From NCBI GenBank assembly GCA_019745155.1, contig JAIETM010000017.1, positions 46,039-110,038 on the forward strand: DNA of 64,000 bases, given 5' to 3'. Positions 36,708 through 45,398 of the stretch are shown here, in pieces (the first letter of the stretch is position 1; each line of letters begins with the position of its first letter). Under the pieces are notes generated by a model. The model made no database searches, was not told the origin of the DNA, and saw only the letters and a list, made by a program, of their open reading frames with translations. The position numbers were made by a program, and so were the translations under genes. Source of the DNA: Chitinophagaceae bacterium. Its GTDB lineage: Bacteria; Bacteroidota; Bacteroidia; Chitinophagales; Chitinophagaceae.

Positions 36708-37844
36708 TCAATGCTGTACACCCCAATCTACCAGATAACGTACTTCTTTAGGCACTGTACGTATGCGCTCTTCTCTAGGTGAGGTTTTATGACCAAGTCG
36801 TACGATCACCATTTGCTTAGCAGGAATTACGATGATAAACTGACCCAAAATACCACGTGCATAAAATAATCCGGGATGCAATGGATCTAACCACCACTGA
36901 TAGCCATAATAATCACAAGCTTCGCCTTTATCATCCTTGATACCACAAGCTTTGATGGAGTTAACAAAATAGCTGCTATCAATCACCGGAACGCCATTGA
37001 TCTTACCACTATCCAACATTAATTTACCAATACGGGCAAAATCGCGCGCATTGGAATTAAAGCAACAATATGCTTTTATTGCCCCACCTGGATGATCATT
37101 ACTCCACAATGCAGGATGTTCTGCACCCAAAGGCTGCCATAATTTTTCAGCTGCGTATGCTGCCAATGATTTACCGGTGGCTTTTTCTACAATCAAACCA
37201 AGCAATTGTGTATCACCGGATTTGTAGCGATGTAAAGTACCCGGCTCATGCGTCATGTTAACACTGGTAGCCGTTTTGCGCACATCAGTTCCATAATAGA
37301 GTTCTGCAGTAACTGATAAAGGGTTTCCATAAGATTCATCAAAATCAGTTCCGCTACTCATGGTTAATACATCCACAATACGCACAGCAGCTTTCTTGCC
37401 CTCGTTAAACTCTGGCACATACTTTCCAACCGGATCATTGATAGAGCCAATCAGTCCGTCTTTAATCGCCGCGCCAATCAAGACACTCGTCACACTTTTA
37501 GCCATGGAAAAAGAACCCGACAAAGAACTATCACTATAGCCATCCCAATATTTTTCTAACACAACACTATCCTTCTTAATCACTAACAATGCGACGGTCT
37601 GAATCTTCTCCAGCAATTGATTTAAGGAATCAGGATAATCTTTGATCGTGTTTCCCTCAGCCCAAGGTTTTGCTGCAGCTACTGTTACTGTATCATTACT
37701 GAACTTCTGGTAATCATCAATACCGGCAAAATTGTAGATAACAGCTTTGAACAAATAGGTTTTGCCGGATGCAACAGCATACACAGCAATCAATAACATC
37801 AAAGCCAGTACTACTTGGAATACTCTGAGCAATATTGTCTTCAT
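36708..37844 (-). CDS. Serine hydrolase of the beta-lactamase class C / PBP4* family
   Basis: A 378-residue protein with an N-terminal membrane anchor or uncleaved signal (VFQVVLALMLLIAVYAVASG). The nucleophile motif SMAK is at 113-116, with a Tyr motif (HRYKSGD) and a C-terminal HKT triad in RLGHKTS. Proteins like this are D-amino peptidases, esterases or penicillin-binding-type enzymes, and the sequence does not say which. It acts outside the cytoplasmic membrane. It lies between the GNAT and glycosyltransferase genes on the same strand. Confidence 0.88.
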   Translation of the reverse strand: MKTILLRVFQVVLALMLLIAVYAVASGKTYLFKAVIYNFAGIDDYQKFSNDTVTVAAAKPWAEGNTIKDYPDSLNQLLEKIQTVALLVIKKDSVVLEKYWDGYSDSSLSGSFSMAKSVTSVLIGAAIKDGLIGSINDPVGKYVPEFNEGKKAAVRIVDVLTMSSGTDFDESYGNPLSVTAELYYGTDVRKTATSVNMTHEPGTLHRYKSGDTQLLGLIVEKATGKSLAAYAAEKLWQPLGAEHPALWSNDHPGGAIKAYCCFNSNARDFARIGKLMLDSGKINGVPVIDSSYFVNSIKACGIKDDKGEACDYYGYQWWLDPLHPGLFYARGILGQFIIVIPAKQMVIVRLGHKTSPREERIRTVPKEVRYLVDWGVQH

Positions 37845-37853
37845 ATGTGTTCG

Positions 37854-38360
37854 TTAGAGTTTAAGTATCATGCCGAAATCATCCTGCACGTCTTGTCCTA
37901 AGATAAACTTTCTTTCTTCAACCACCTGAAATCCCTGCGACTGATAAAAAGCAATTGCCTTGAGATTCTGCTGCCAAACGCATAATGAAACGCCAGTATA
38001 CCCCTCGCTTCTCGCCCATTCAATCCCTTTCTGCAAGAGGGCTTTACCCCATCCCTTTCCTTTCGCAGCATGATCAAGATAAATGCGTTTGAGTTCAACA
38101 GCCCCTTCAAAAGGTGTTTCCAATTCAGAAGGCCCCATCATCAGATAACCCACTAATCCGGCTTCTGCCTCCATCACAAAACAAGGAAAATCAGTATCCA
38201 ACTCCTGAGCAATGATTTCAGTACGAAAATGGGTATCCAAATAGTCCTGCATATCCTCAGCAGTATTGGCATAAGCATAGGTTGCTTCAAAAGTGTTGCG
38301 CATCAATGCTACTAATGCAGAAAGGTCTGAAGGCTTTGCTGCTCTTATGAAAGGGCTCAT
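37854..38360 (-). CDS. GNAT-family N-acetyltransferase
   Basis: A 168-residue acetyl-CoA-dependent acetyltransferase. The acetyl-CoA motif A is RIYLDHAAKGKGWGKALLQ (the Q/RxxGxG/A loop reads KGKGWG), followed by GVSLCVWQQNLKAIAFYQSQGF, the typical motif B. The substrate (an amine on a small molecule or protein) is unknown. It is 9 bases upstream of the serine hydrolase. Confidence 0.9.
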   Translation of the reverse strand: MSPFIRAAKPSDLSALVALMRNTFEATYAYANTAEDMQDYLDTHFRTEIIAQELDTDFPCFVMEAEAGLVGYLMMGPSELETPFEGAVELKRIYLDHAAKGKGWGKALLQKGIEWARSEGYTGVSLCVWQQNLKAIAFYQSQGFQVVEERKFILGQDVQDDFGMILKL

Positions 38361-38466
38361 CTTTCAAAGTTGCTGAAAAAAACTATCTTGCAGGCGAAAG
38401 AAACAAAATGCAATTCTTAGGCCTCAATCTAGATTTTCTCGATCACCCCTCACGCTAAGCTGATCT

Positions 38467-38484
38467 GCCGGTACACATACCGGC
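38467..38484 (+). promoter_or_regulatory. Perfect hairpin in the rocD upstream region
   Basis: GCCGGTA-CACA-TACCGGC is a perfect 7-bp stem 42 bases before the rocD ATG. No T run follows, so it is not a terminator. It could be an operator or a leader structure. A -7-like box (TCTATTTG, one mismatch) lies between hairpin and gene. Confidence 0.4.
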
Positions 38485-38526
38485 CAATATTGCCTATCTA
38501 TTTGTTTCATCGTTACACTAAGTTTT

Positions 38527-39756
38527 ATGACTACGCATACGCTGTCTGCAAAGACTGCATACTATCTTGATTTGGAAGCACAATATGGTGCCCATAATTA
38601 TCACCCCCTACCAGTAGTACTGGAAAAAGGCGAAGGTGTTTTTCTCTGGGATGTAGAAGGAAAACGCTATTACGATTTCTTAAGCGGTTACTCAGCAGTT
38701 AACCAAGGCCATTGTCATCCACGCATTATTGCTGCATTAACACAACAGGCACAAAAGCTCACGCTTACTTCACGCGCTTTCTATAACAATATGCTGGGTG
38801 AGTACGAACAATACATCACCCAATATTTTGGGTACGATAAAGTGTTACCCATGAATACCGGCGTAGAAGGTGGTGAAACAGCGATTAAGCTGGCGAGACG
38901 CTGGGCTTACACGCAAAAAGGTGTGGCAGAAAACAAAGCACGTATTGTTTTTGCACGAAATAATTTCTGGGGAAGAACATTGGCTGCAATCTCCTCCTCT
39001 ACTGATCCAAGTAGCTACTCAAAGTTTGGCCCCTTTATGCCGGGCTTTGATTTAGTGAATTACAATGATCTCGCCGATTTGGAAAAAGCCTTGCAAAATC
39101 CGGATGTTGCAGCATTCATGGTAGAACCGATTCAAGGTGAAGCTGGCGTTGTCGTACCCGATGCAGGTTACCTGCAAGGTGTTCGCGCATTATGCGATCA
39201 ATACAATGTTTTATTCATTGCTGATGAAATTCAGACCGGTTTAGCCAGAACAGGTAAAATGTTAGCCTGCGATCATGAAAATGTTCGTCCCGATATTTTG
39301 ATCCTCGGTAAAGCTTTGAGCGGAGGCACCCTACCAGTTTCCGCAGTACTCGCTGATGATGTGGTGATGATGAATATCCAACCAGGAGAACATGGCAGCA
39401 CTTATGGCGGTAACCCGCTTGCTTGTGCTGTTGCTACAACTGCATTGCAAGTGTTGAAAGATGAACACATGGTTGAAAATGCAGCCAATATGGGTGTGCT
39501 GCTGCGCGATTTGCTGAGCAAGATTGATAGTCCCCATATCAAAACAGTTCGCGGCAAAGGTTTGCTGAACGCAATTGTGATTGATCATCCAAATAAAGAT
39601 GCGGCATGGGATCTTTGCTTAAGCCTGAAAGAAGAAGGACTGTTGGCTAAACCCACACATGGTGATAAGATTCGGTTTGCGCCACCATTGTTGATCAATG
39701 CAGCGCAGATAGAAGAATGTGTACACATTATTGCACATTGTGTACACAAACTCTGA
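38527..39756 (+). CDS. rocD: Ornithine--oxo-acid aminotransferase
   Basis: A 409-residue class-III PLP aminotransferase that moves the delta-amino group of ornithine to 2-oxoglutarate. Motifs are [53 protein letters not shown] and the PLP lysine in [18 protein letters not shown]. The segment [19 protein letters not shown] is typical of ornithine rather than acetylornithine transferases. It has its own terminator and no linked arginine genes here. Confidence 0.93.
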   Translation: MTTHTLSAKTAYYLDLEAQYGAHNYHPLPVVLEKGEGVFLWDVEGKRYYDFLSGYSAVNQGHCHPRIIAALTQQAQKLTLTSRAFYNNMLGEYEQYITQYFGYDKVLPMNTGVEGGETAIKLARRWAYTQKGVAENKARIVFARNNFWGRTLAAISSSTDPSSYSKFGPFMPGFDLVNYNDLADLEKALQNPDVAAFMVEPIQGEAGVVVPDAGYLQGVRALCDQYNVLFIADEIQTGLARTGKMLACDHENVRPDILILGKALSGGTLPVSAVLADDVVMMNIQPGEHGSTYGGNPLACAVATTALQVLKDEHMVENAANMGVLLRDLLSKIDSPHIKTVRGKGLLNAIVIDHPNKDAAWDLCLSLKEEGLLAKPTHGDKIRFAPPLLINAAQIEECVHIIAHCVHKL

Positions 39757-39761
39757 TATAC

Positions 39762-39787
39762 AAACCCATACCCAGTGTATGGGTTTT
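39762..39787 (+). terminator. Intrinsic terminator after rocD
   Basis: AAACCCATAC (39762-39771) pairs perfectly with GTATGGGTTT (39777-39786), with TTTATCTTT following. Confidence 0.85.
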
Positions 39788-39812
39788 ATCTTTAAGTATA
39801 TAATCAACCCTT

Positions 39813-40517
39813 ATGACAGATATACACTTGCACCACGAAGAACATCTGCAAAGCTCAGATCTCTTAAAAGATATTGTAATTGGCATGAGTGATGGACTGA
39901 CTGTTCCCTTTGCATTGGCAGCAGGTTTAAGTGGTGCGGTAGACTCCACTTCAGTGATTGTGATTGCAGGTGTAGCAGAAATTGCGGCAGGCTCTATTGC
40001 GATGGGCTTGGGTGGTTATCTCGCAGGTAAAACAGAACAAGACCATTACAACAGTGAATTGAAAAAAGAATACTGGGAGATCGACCACAAAAGAGAAGTA
40101 GAAATTGAAGAAGTGCGCAAAGTGTTTGCTGAGTGGGGACTCAGCACAGAAGTACAAGAGAAAGCCACCACGGAGATCATTAAAGACAGAGACCGTTGGG
40201 TTGATTTTATGATGCGCTATGAACTGGGTTTAGAGAAGCCTGATCCCAAGCGAGCACGCAATAGTGCTTTCAATATTGGTGTGAGTTATATATTGGGTGG
40301 ACTAGTACCACTTTGTCCCTACTTTTTTATCAGCGATAGTATTGAAGCACTGGAAATATCAGTAATCATCACATTGATATGCCTCTTTGTATTCGGCTAT
40401 TTCAAAAGTAAGATTACAGGTGTGCCACCATTATCCGGCGGATTGAAAGTCATGATGATTGGTGCGATGGCTGCAGGTGCAGCATTTGGTATTGCCCGAT
40501 TGATTGAATCTTTTTAA
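39813..40517 (+). CDS. VIT1/CCC1-family membrane transporter
   Basis: A 234-residue membrane protein of the vacuolar iron transporter family. The first segment has the family motif IVIGMSDGLTVPFALAAGLSGA, then EIAAGSIAMGLGGYLAGKTEQDHY. A charged helical loop with several Glu (EIEEVRKVFAEW) follows, then three further spans. Family members carry Fe2+ or Mn2+ out of the cytosol; the exact metal is unknown. It overlaps the convergent membrane gene by 4 bases, sharing the stop bases TTAA. Confidence 0.88.
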   Translation: MTDIHLHHEEHLQSSDLLKDIVIGMSDGLTVPFALAAGLSGAVDSTSVIVIAGVAEIAAGSIAMGLGGYLAGKTEQDHYNSELKKEYWEIDHKREVEIEEVRKVFAEWGLSTEVQEKATTEIIKDRDRWVDFMMRYELGLEKPDPKRARNSAFNIGVSYILGGLVPLCPYFFISDSIEALEISVIITLICLFVFGYFKSKITGVPPLSGGLKVMMIGAMAAGAAFGIARLIESF

Positions 40518-40915
40518 TCAACCACTTTCTTAGCTGGCAATTCCATCTTGGGCAGAAAGCCCATGATCATCATGATGAAGGAAAGGGCTACAACTAAATA
40601 GATACCCAATTTTTTCTCAGGGCACTCTCCTGCCAGGCAGGTAGTGAGCAACAGATAGTTTCTGATAGACCAGGAGAAATTAAAAATGCCGATGAAGACA
40701 TTCACGCGCTTAGCCCAAACTTTAGGAATCAGGAAGAAGAGCAACATAATGCCGCCGAAGATCATGTGCAATAAGCCCGGCTTACCAAAGCGGGTGCCTT
40801 CTGCAAAAAATCCGGTAATGGTGAGTTCTCTGCTGGCGATATAAGTCCAAGGCATGAAGCAAACTGCTACCAATGCCAGGAAAGCCAGTATTCCGATGGT
40901 TTGTGAATGTTTCAT
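40514..40915 (-). CDS. Four-span membrane protein, function unknown
   Basis: A 133-residue protein with about four hydrophobic segments (around ILAFLALVAVCFMPWTYIA, MIFGGIMLLFFLIPKVWA, FIGIFNFSWSIRNYLLL and YLVVALSFIMMIMGFLP). The ATG at 40915 (MKHSQTIGILAFL) was used. The longer frame reads backwards through tRNA-Cys and its N-terminal residues are artefact. No named family was recognised. It converges on the VIT1 gene. Confidence 0.7.
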   Translation of the reverse strand: MKHSQTIGILAFLALVAVCFMPWTYIASRELTITGFFAEGTRFGKPGLLHMIFGGIMLLFFLIPKVWAKRVNVFIGIFNFSWSIRNYLLLTTCLAGECPEKKLGIYLVVALSFIMMIMGFLPKMELPAKKVVD

Positions 40916-40925
40916 TGCAAATGAT

Positions 40926-40949
40926 AATCCCCGCATTGCTGCGGGGATT
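40926..40949 (-). terminator. Hairpin after tRNA-Cys, probable terminator
   Basis: AATCCCCGCA (40926-40935) and TGCGGGGATT (40940-40949) form a perfect 10-bp stem. The downstream T content on the minus strand is weak (ATCATTT), so it may be partial or serve as a processing hairpin. Confidence 0.6.
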
Positions 40950-40951
40950 TG

Positions 40952-41022
40952 AGGTCCCGAGCGGATTCGAACCGCTGTAGAAGCTTTTGCAGAGCTCTGC
41001 CTAGCCACTCGGCCACAGGACC
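40952..41022 (-). tRNA. tRNA-Cys (anticodon GCA)
   Basis: Seventy-one bases. The acceptor stem is GGTCCTG/CGGGACC with discriminator U, as in Cys tRNAs. The anticodon loop CTGCAAA gives GCA. The T-arm is GCGGTTCGAATCCGC. CCA is not encoded. A TATTTTCG box (41041-41048, one mismatch to -7) lies upstream. Confidence 0.95.
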
Positions 41023-41100
41023 ATTTCCTATTCAGGGCTGCGAAAATACAGCTTGCCCGCATATTATGCAAGCAAAACCCGAAATTTGCTGTCTGAACCC

Positions 41101-41982
41101 ATGATTATGAACAGAATAGCAGAGAGTGAGCTAATTATTAATGCCCGTGGCGCTGTTTACCACCTTGATGTAAGACCTGAAGAACTGGCGAATACCATTA
41201 TCACTGTTGGAGACCCTGACCGTGTAGCTGCAGTGAGCAAGCATTTTGATCGCATTGAGGGCAAATTCCAGCACAGAGAATTCATTACCCATACCGGCTA
41301 TATCGGCCAAAAACGCATTTCTGTAGTGTCTACCGGTATTGGTCCTGACAATATTGATATTGTACTTAACGAACTGGACGCTTTGGCTAACATTGACTTT
41401 GCTACGCGTACCATCAAACCACAACTAAACTCCCTCACCATCATCCGTATCGGCACTTCAGGTTCTTTGCAGGCCGATATTCCTGTAGATGGATTTGTAG
41501 CGGGCACCCATGGTTTGGGTGTAGACAATTTGTTACATTTCTACAAACACAGCAATAATGAAGAAGAAGTGCAATTGCTGCAAGAATTTGTAACCCAGAC
41601 AGGACTCACCGGCACACAACCTTATATTGCTGCTGCTGGCATCAGTGTATTGAAGCATTTTGTAGATGGATTTCATCATGGCATTACCGTTACTTGCCCG
41701 GGCTTCTATGGTCCACAGGGCCGAGTTTTGCGTTTGGGCCTAACGAATCCTCAACTGGTTGATCGCTTAACCGATTTCCGTTTTGGTAATCACCGTATTT
41801 CCAATTTTGAAATGGAGACCAGTGCGATTTATGGATTAGGTAAACTGTTAGGGCATCAGTGTCTGAGCTTGAATGCCATTGTTGCCAACCGCGTACAAAA
41901 AGCATTTAGCAAAGATGGTGGCGCAGCTGTTGAAGCATTGATTCAAAAAGCATTAGGCATTATCGCAAACATACCCGAATAA
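41101..41982 (+). CDS. Nucleoside phosphorylase (uridine phosphorylase-like)
   Basis: A 293-residue PNP/UDP-family enzyme that splits nucleosides with phosphate. Family motifs are TIITVGDPDRVAAV at the N-terminus, STGIGPDNIDIVLNELDAL, the phosphate-binding IRIGTSGSLQ and the C-terminal NFEMETSAIYGLGKLLGH. The ATG at 41101 or 41107 is the start; the frame extends upstream over tRNA-Cys bases and was trimmed. Uridine is the best guess, but the specificity cannot be read with certainty. dapF follows after one base. Confidence 0.88.
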   Translation: MIMNRIAESELIINARGAVYHLDVRPEELANTIITVGDPDRVAAVSKHFDRIEGKFQHREFITHTGYIGQKRISVVSTGIGPDNIDIVLNELDALANIDFATRTIKPQLNSLTIIRIGTSGSLQADIPVDGFVAGTHGLGVDNLLHFYKHSNNEEEVQLLQEFVTQTGLTGTQPYIAAAGISVLKHFVDGFHHGITVTCPGFYGPQGRVLRLGLTNPQLVDRLTDFRFGNHRISNFEMETSAIYGLGKLLGHQCLSLNAIVANRVQKAFSKDGGAAVEALIQKALGIIANIPE

Positions 41983-41983
41983 C

Positions 41984-42757
41984 ATGCATATCCGTTTTGC
42001 CAAATACCAGGGAACCGGCAATGATTTTGTGATCATTGATAATAGATTCAATCCAGTGCAATTAAGCACAGAGCAGATTCATCATTTGTGTGATCGTCGT
42101 TTTGGGATTGGTGGAGACGGACTCATGTTGTTACAGGATAAGCCAGGCTACGATTTTGAAATGAAGTATTACAATGCTGATGGCAAAGAAGGCAGTATGT
42201 GTGGTAATGGTGGCCGATGCATGGTGCAGTTTGCCAATGACAGAGGTATTCATCGTACCGATTATTTCTTTCTGGCTGTTGATGGTCCGCATGAAGCCAA
42301 AATTGCCTTGAATGGTTGGATACACCTGAAGATGAAGGATGTTGATGCAGTAGAAAATAACAATGGCGATGCTGTTTTGGATACAGGCTCACCGCACTAT
42401 ATCCGCAAAACAGAAAACCTGCAGACCCTGAATGTTTTTGAAGAAGGCAGAAAAATTCGATACAACGACAGATTCTCTGAAAAAGGTATTAATGTCAATT
42501 TTATTGAACCAAGGGATAATGGTCTGTTCGTGCGCACATATGAACGTGGTGTGGAAGATGAAACTTTCAGCTGCGGCACAGGAGTTACTGCTGCTGCTTT
42601 AACGGTAGCAAAACAAATTGGCTATAACCGAATAGACATTACAACTTTGGGAGGCAAACTGGCTGTAGAATACACCAAAGCAGATGAACAGACATTTCAT
42701 TCTATTTGGTTGTGTGGGCCGGCCACATTTGTATTTGAAGGGCAAATTGATATTTAA
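41984..42757 (+). CDS. dapF: Diaminopimelate epimerase
   Basis: A 257-residue PLP-independent racemase that makes meso-diaminopimelate for lysine and peptidoglycan. The two catalytic cysteines are in GSMCGNGGRCMVQFA and ETFSCGTGVTAAAL. The N-terminal KYQGTGNDFVIIDNR is typical. Length is slightly short but complete. It lies 1 base after the phosphorylase gene. Confidence 0.97.
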   Translation: MHIRFAKYQGTGNDFVIIDNRFNPVQLSTEQIHHLCDRRFGIGGDGLMLLQDKPGYDFEMKYYNADGKEGSMCGNGGRCMVQFANDRGIHRTDYFFLAVDGPHEAKIALNGWIHLKMKDVDAVENNNGDAVLDTGSPHYIRKTENLQTLNVFEEGRKIRYNDRFSEKGINVNFIEPRDNGLFVRTYERGVEDETFSCGTGVTAAALTVAKQIGYNRIDITTLGGKLAVEYTKADEQTFHSIWLCGPATFVFEGQIDI

Positions 42758-42828
42758 CACAGGCTTCCTGCAAGAAAGAGCGGCATTTGATGTGCATCAC
42801 CTAAATTCGCCTGCCGGTAAACCAAACC

Positions 42829-43767
42829 ATGATACAGTACTTCAAAAATATCGACAGTCAGACCATCGAGATCGATAAACCCGAAGTGGGTGCATGGGTG
42901 AATCTTGTACCACCTTTTAAAGACGAAGAGTTTACTGAATTGAGTGAGGGATTGGAAATTCCGGTAGAGTTTCTGCGCGACTCATTAGATATTGACGAGC
43001 GCCCCCGTTATGAGCTGGAAGACAATGTAAAGTTCATTGTCATCAAAACGCCAACAGAGAATAATTCATTCAATGATAGTGATGCATTCTACATCACCAT
43101 CCCTATCTGTATCATCCTCACCCACAACCAGATTGTAACGGTAAATTCTTTCGACAACGGGGCCATCAAAAAATTCCTGAACTCTTTCCAGAAACGCCAT
43201 CCGGATAAAAGAAACATGATGGTGCTCAAGATCTTTGAGAAAGTGGTACAGAATTTCATGGAGTATTTGAAAGAGATCAATAATCGCCGCAATCAATACG
43301 AAACTTCATTATACGAGAGTAACAACAATGAAGACTTATTGAACCTGATGCGTATTCAGAAGAGTCTGGTGTATTTCGTAACAGCACTTCGTAGCAATGA
43401 AATGCTGATGATGAAACTGGAGCGCACCAATTTCTTAGGCTTAACTGAAGAAGAAAGAGAGTTTCTGCAGGATTTGATCGTAGATACCAGTCAGGCCTTG
43501 GAGATGGCCAATGTATACACGAACATCCTCACAAGTTCTATGGATGCATTTGCCAGCATTATCAGTAATAACCTGAATAATGTGATGAAGCGCCTGACTT
43601 CTATCACCATTATTCTTTCTTTACCCATCTTGGTAACCAGTATCTATGGCATGAACGTGGATATACCCTATCAACATTCCAATCATGCGTTTTACATACC
43701 GGTAATTCTCTCCCTGCTGATTTCTTTTGTAATCAGCTGGTATTTCATGAAAAAGAAATGGTTCTAA
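42829..43767 (+). CDS. corA: CorA-family divalent cation transporter
   Basis: A 312-residue homopentameric channel for Mg2+ or Co2+. The long cytosolic N-terminal alpha/beta domain is followed by two C-terminal membrane spans. The signature GMN is present in SIYGMNVDIPYQHSNHAF, which encloses the pore loop. Length and topology are normal. It lies 1 base before the Nudix gene. Confidence 0.93.
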   Translation: MIQYFKNIDSQTIEIDKPEVGAWVNLVPPFKDEEFTELSEGLEIPVEFLRDSLDIDERPRYELEDNVKFIVIKTPTENNSFNDSDAFYITIPICIILTHNQIVTVNSFDNGAIKKFLNSFQKRHPDKRNMMVLKIFEKVVQNFMEYLKEINNRRNQYETSLYESNNNEDLLNLMRIQKSLVYFVTALRSNEMLMMKLERTNFLGLTEEEREFLQDLIVDTSQALEMANVYTNILTSSMDAFASIISNNLNNVMKRLTSITIILSLPILVTSIYGMNVDIPYQHSNHAFYIPVILSLLISFVISWYFMKKKWF

Positions 43768-43768
43768 G

Positions 43769-44227
43769 ATGCCGCTCTTCAATGTACGTGTGTATGGCAT
43801 TTTAGTAGACGAACAGAAAAGGGTTCTAGTGAGTGATGAATTCATCCGAGGCAATTATATCACCAAGTTTCCCGGTGGCGGATTAGAATTCGGAGAAGGC
43901 ACACGCGACTGTTTGAAAAGGGAATTCATGGAAGAGACTGGTTTGGATGTGCATGTAGGTGATCACTTGTACACCACAGATTTTTTTCAGATCTCTGCTT
44001 TCAATAACAAAGACCAGATCATCTCTATTTATTACTTCGTACATCCCAACACAGCAGTTACTTTAAATACCAAGAATAAGCCCTTCGATTTTTCGCCTGA
44101 GCAAACAGCCAATCCTAATGGCGAATCAGAAGTGTTTCGCTGGATTGCATGGGAACAATTAGATGCTAATGCGCTCACCTTGCCTATCGACAAAGTAGTA
44201 GCACAATTACTCAAAGAGAAATATTAA
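43769..44227 (+). CDS. Nudix hydrolase
   Basis: A 152-residue hydrolase. The Nudix box GX5EX7REUXEEXGU is clearly seen in GGGLEFGEGTRDCLKREFMEETG (spanning roughly residues 32-54). The substrate, a nucleoside diphosphate linked to another group, cannot be read. It ends in a 4-base convergent overlap with yhhQ that shares the stop bases TTAA. Confidence 0.92.
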   Translation: MPLFNVRVYGILVDEQKRVLVSDEFIRGNYITKFPGGGLEFGEGTRDCLKREFMEETGLDVHVGDHLYTTDFFQISAFNNKDQIISIYYFVHPNTAVTLNTKNKPFDFSPEQTANPNGESEVFRWIAWEQLDANALTLPIDKVVAQLLKEKY

Positions 44228-45060
44228 CCCGCTGTAGGAATATTGTCGAAACCATCTTCAGTTTGGCTATCCTTCATAGCAGAACGACGCATTTTCTCAG
44301 CCAAATCACGTCCCAGATAATTTTCAATCCATGCATGCACCAAATAAATCACCGGTGTTAATGCAATAGCCATGGCAAACTTGTAGATATAGTTTCCGGT
44401 ACCAATAGAAAAAACTTGTTGCAATGACATAGGTAAGCCGTTACCTGGATTCACCCTTGGGCCTACATAAAAAGCAATGAATAAGACGATATAGCTATCG
44501 ATTAATTGCGACACCAATGTAGAACCCGTTGCTCGCATCCATATCCAACGCTCGCCGGTAATTTTCTTGATTCTATGGAACACCAGTACATCGGCTATTT
44601 GCCCAATCAAAAAAGCTGTCAAAGAACCAAAGATGATCCACAAGCCCTGCCCAAAGATGGCCGCAAAAGCATTGTTCATATCCGGAATGCCCACACCTGC
44701 CCTGCTGCTTTGCCACCAATCGGCCGGTGCCAGTTGAATGGCGCCGTACAACATCACAAAACCATAGGTAATGAGTGAAGCGGCGAGATAACTGAGAAAG
44801 CGCACGCCTTTATGGCCATAATATTCATTGATAATATCCGTCATGATGAAAACCACAGGCCAGAGCAATACACCAGTTGTGAGGTTGAAGGAAAAAGGCA
44901 GCCCCATAATATTCCAATTCACCGGATCAGCCCCAAGACTTCGCTCCAGTGAAAAAATCTTCACCCCCATGAATTCGGCTACGATGGCATTGGCAATAAA
45001 AAAGCCGCCAAGGATTAGGAATAACCTGCTGGACTTACTCTTCAGTATTTGATGAATCAT
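44224..45060 (-). CDS. yhhQ: Queuosine precursor transporter, YhhQ family
   Basis: A 278-residue membrane protein of the vitamin-uptake-like transporter (VUT/DUF165) family. At least six spans are visible. Characteristic segments are MTDIINEYYGHKGVRF and the RATGSTLVSQLIDSYIVLFIAFYVG region. Known members import queuine or preQ bases for tRNA modification. It converges on the Nudix gene. One base separates it from the small gene upstream on the same strand. Confidence 0.9.
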   Translation of the reverse strand: MIHQILKSKSSRLFLILGGFFIANAIVAEFMGVKIFSLERSLGADPVNWNIMGLPFSFNLTTGVLLWPVVFIMTDIINEYYGHKGVRFLSYLAASLITYGFVMLYGAIQLAPADWWQSSRAGVGIPDMNNAFAAIFGQGLWIIFGSLTAFLIGQIADVLVFHRIKKITGERWIWMRATGSTLVSQLIDSYIVLFIAFYVGPRVNPGNGLPMSLQQVFSIGTGNYIYKFAMAIALTPVIYLVHAWIENYLGRDLAEKMRRSAMKDSQTEDGFDNIPTAG

Positions 45061-45061
45061 G

Positions 45062-45346
45062 TTAGTTGTTGATTAAGAGGATGTAAAACTGTAGCACCAG
45101 CAACAACGCATTGATCAGGAACAACCATCTACCCGATGCCGGCGATTTACCGGAGATAAACAATACCGCCCACCAAAGGTTGACGAGCAAGTTGAGGATG
45201 GGTGCCACAAACCAGCCTAGGATAATGATATAGTTATTCAGCTGCTCATTACCCACAAAATCATGGGTGCGTTGAATGGCTACGCAGACCAGGAATAACA
45301 AATTACAAATCAGTGCCAAACGTGTGGCAAATAATAGCGGTTTCAT
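45062..45346 (-). CDS. Small three-span membrane protein, function unknown
   Basis: A 94-residue protein with hydrophobic segments at the N-terminus (LALICNLLFLVCVAI), centre (NYIIILGWFVAPILNLLVNLWW) and C-terminus (LFLINALLLVLQFYILL). The ATG at 45346 was preferred to a TTG six codons upstream. It precedes yhhQ by one base and so may share its transcript. No named family recognised. Confidence 0.6.
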   Translation of the reverse strand: MKPLLFATRLALICNLLFLVCVAIQRTHDFVGNEQLNNYIIILGWFVAPILNLLVNLWWAVLFISGKSPASGRWLFLINALLLVLQFYILLINN

Positions 45347-45398
45347 ACGTCTTGATTCATTCAAAATAGCATTAATTTGCTGATATCATTGTGTAATT

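Noticed and set aside
40916..41071. N-terminal extension of the four-span membrane protein
   Set aside because: It translates tRNA-Cys backwards; the ATG at 40915 starts the hydrophobic protein.
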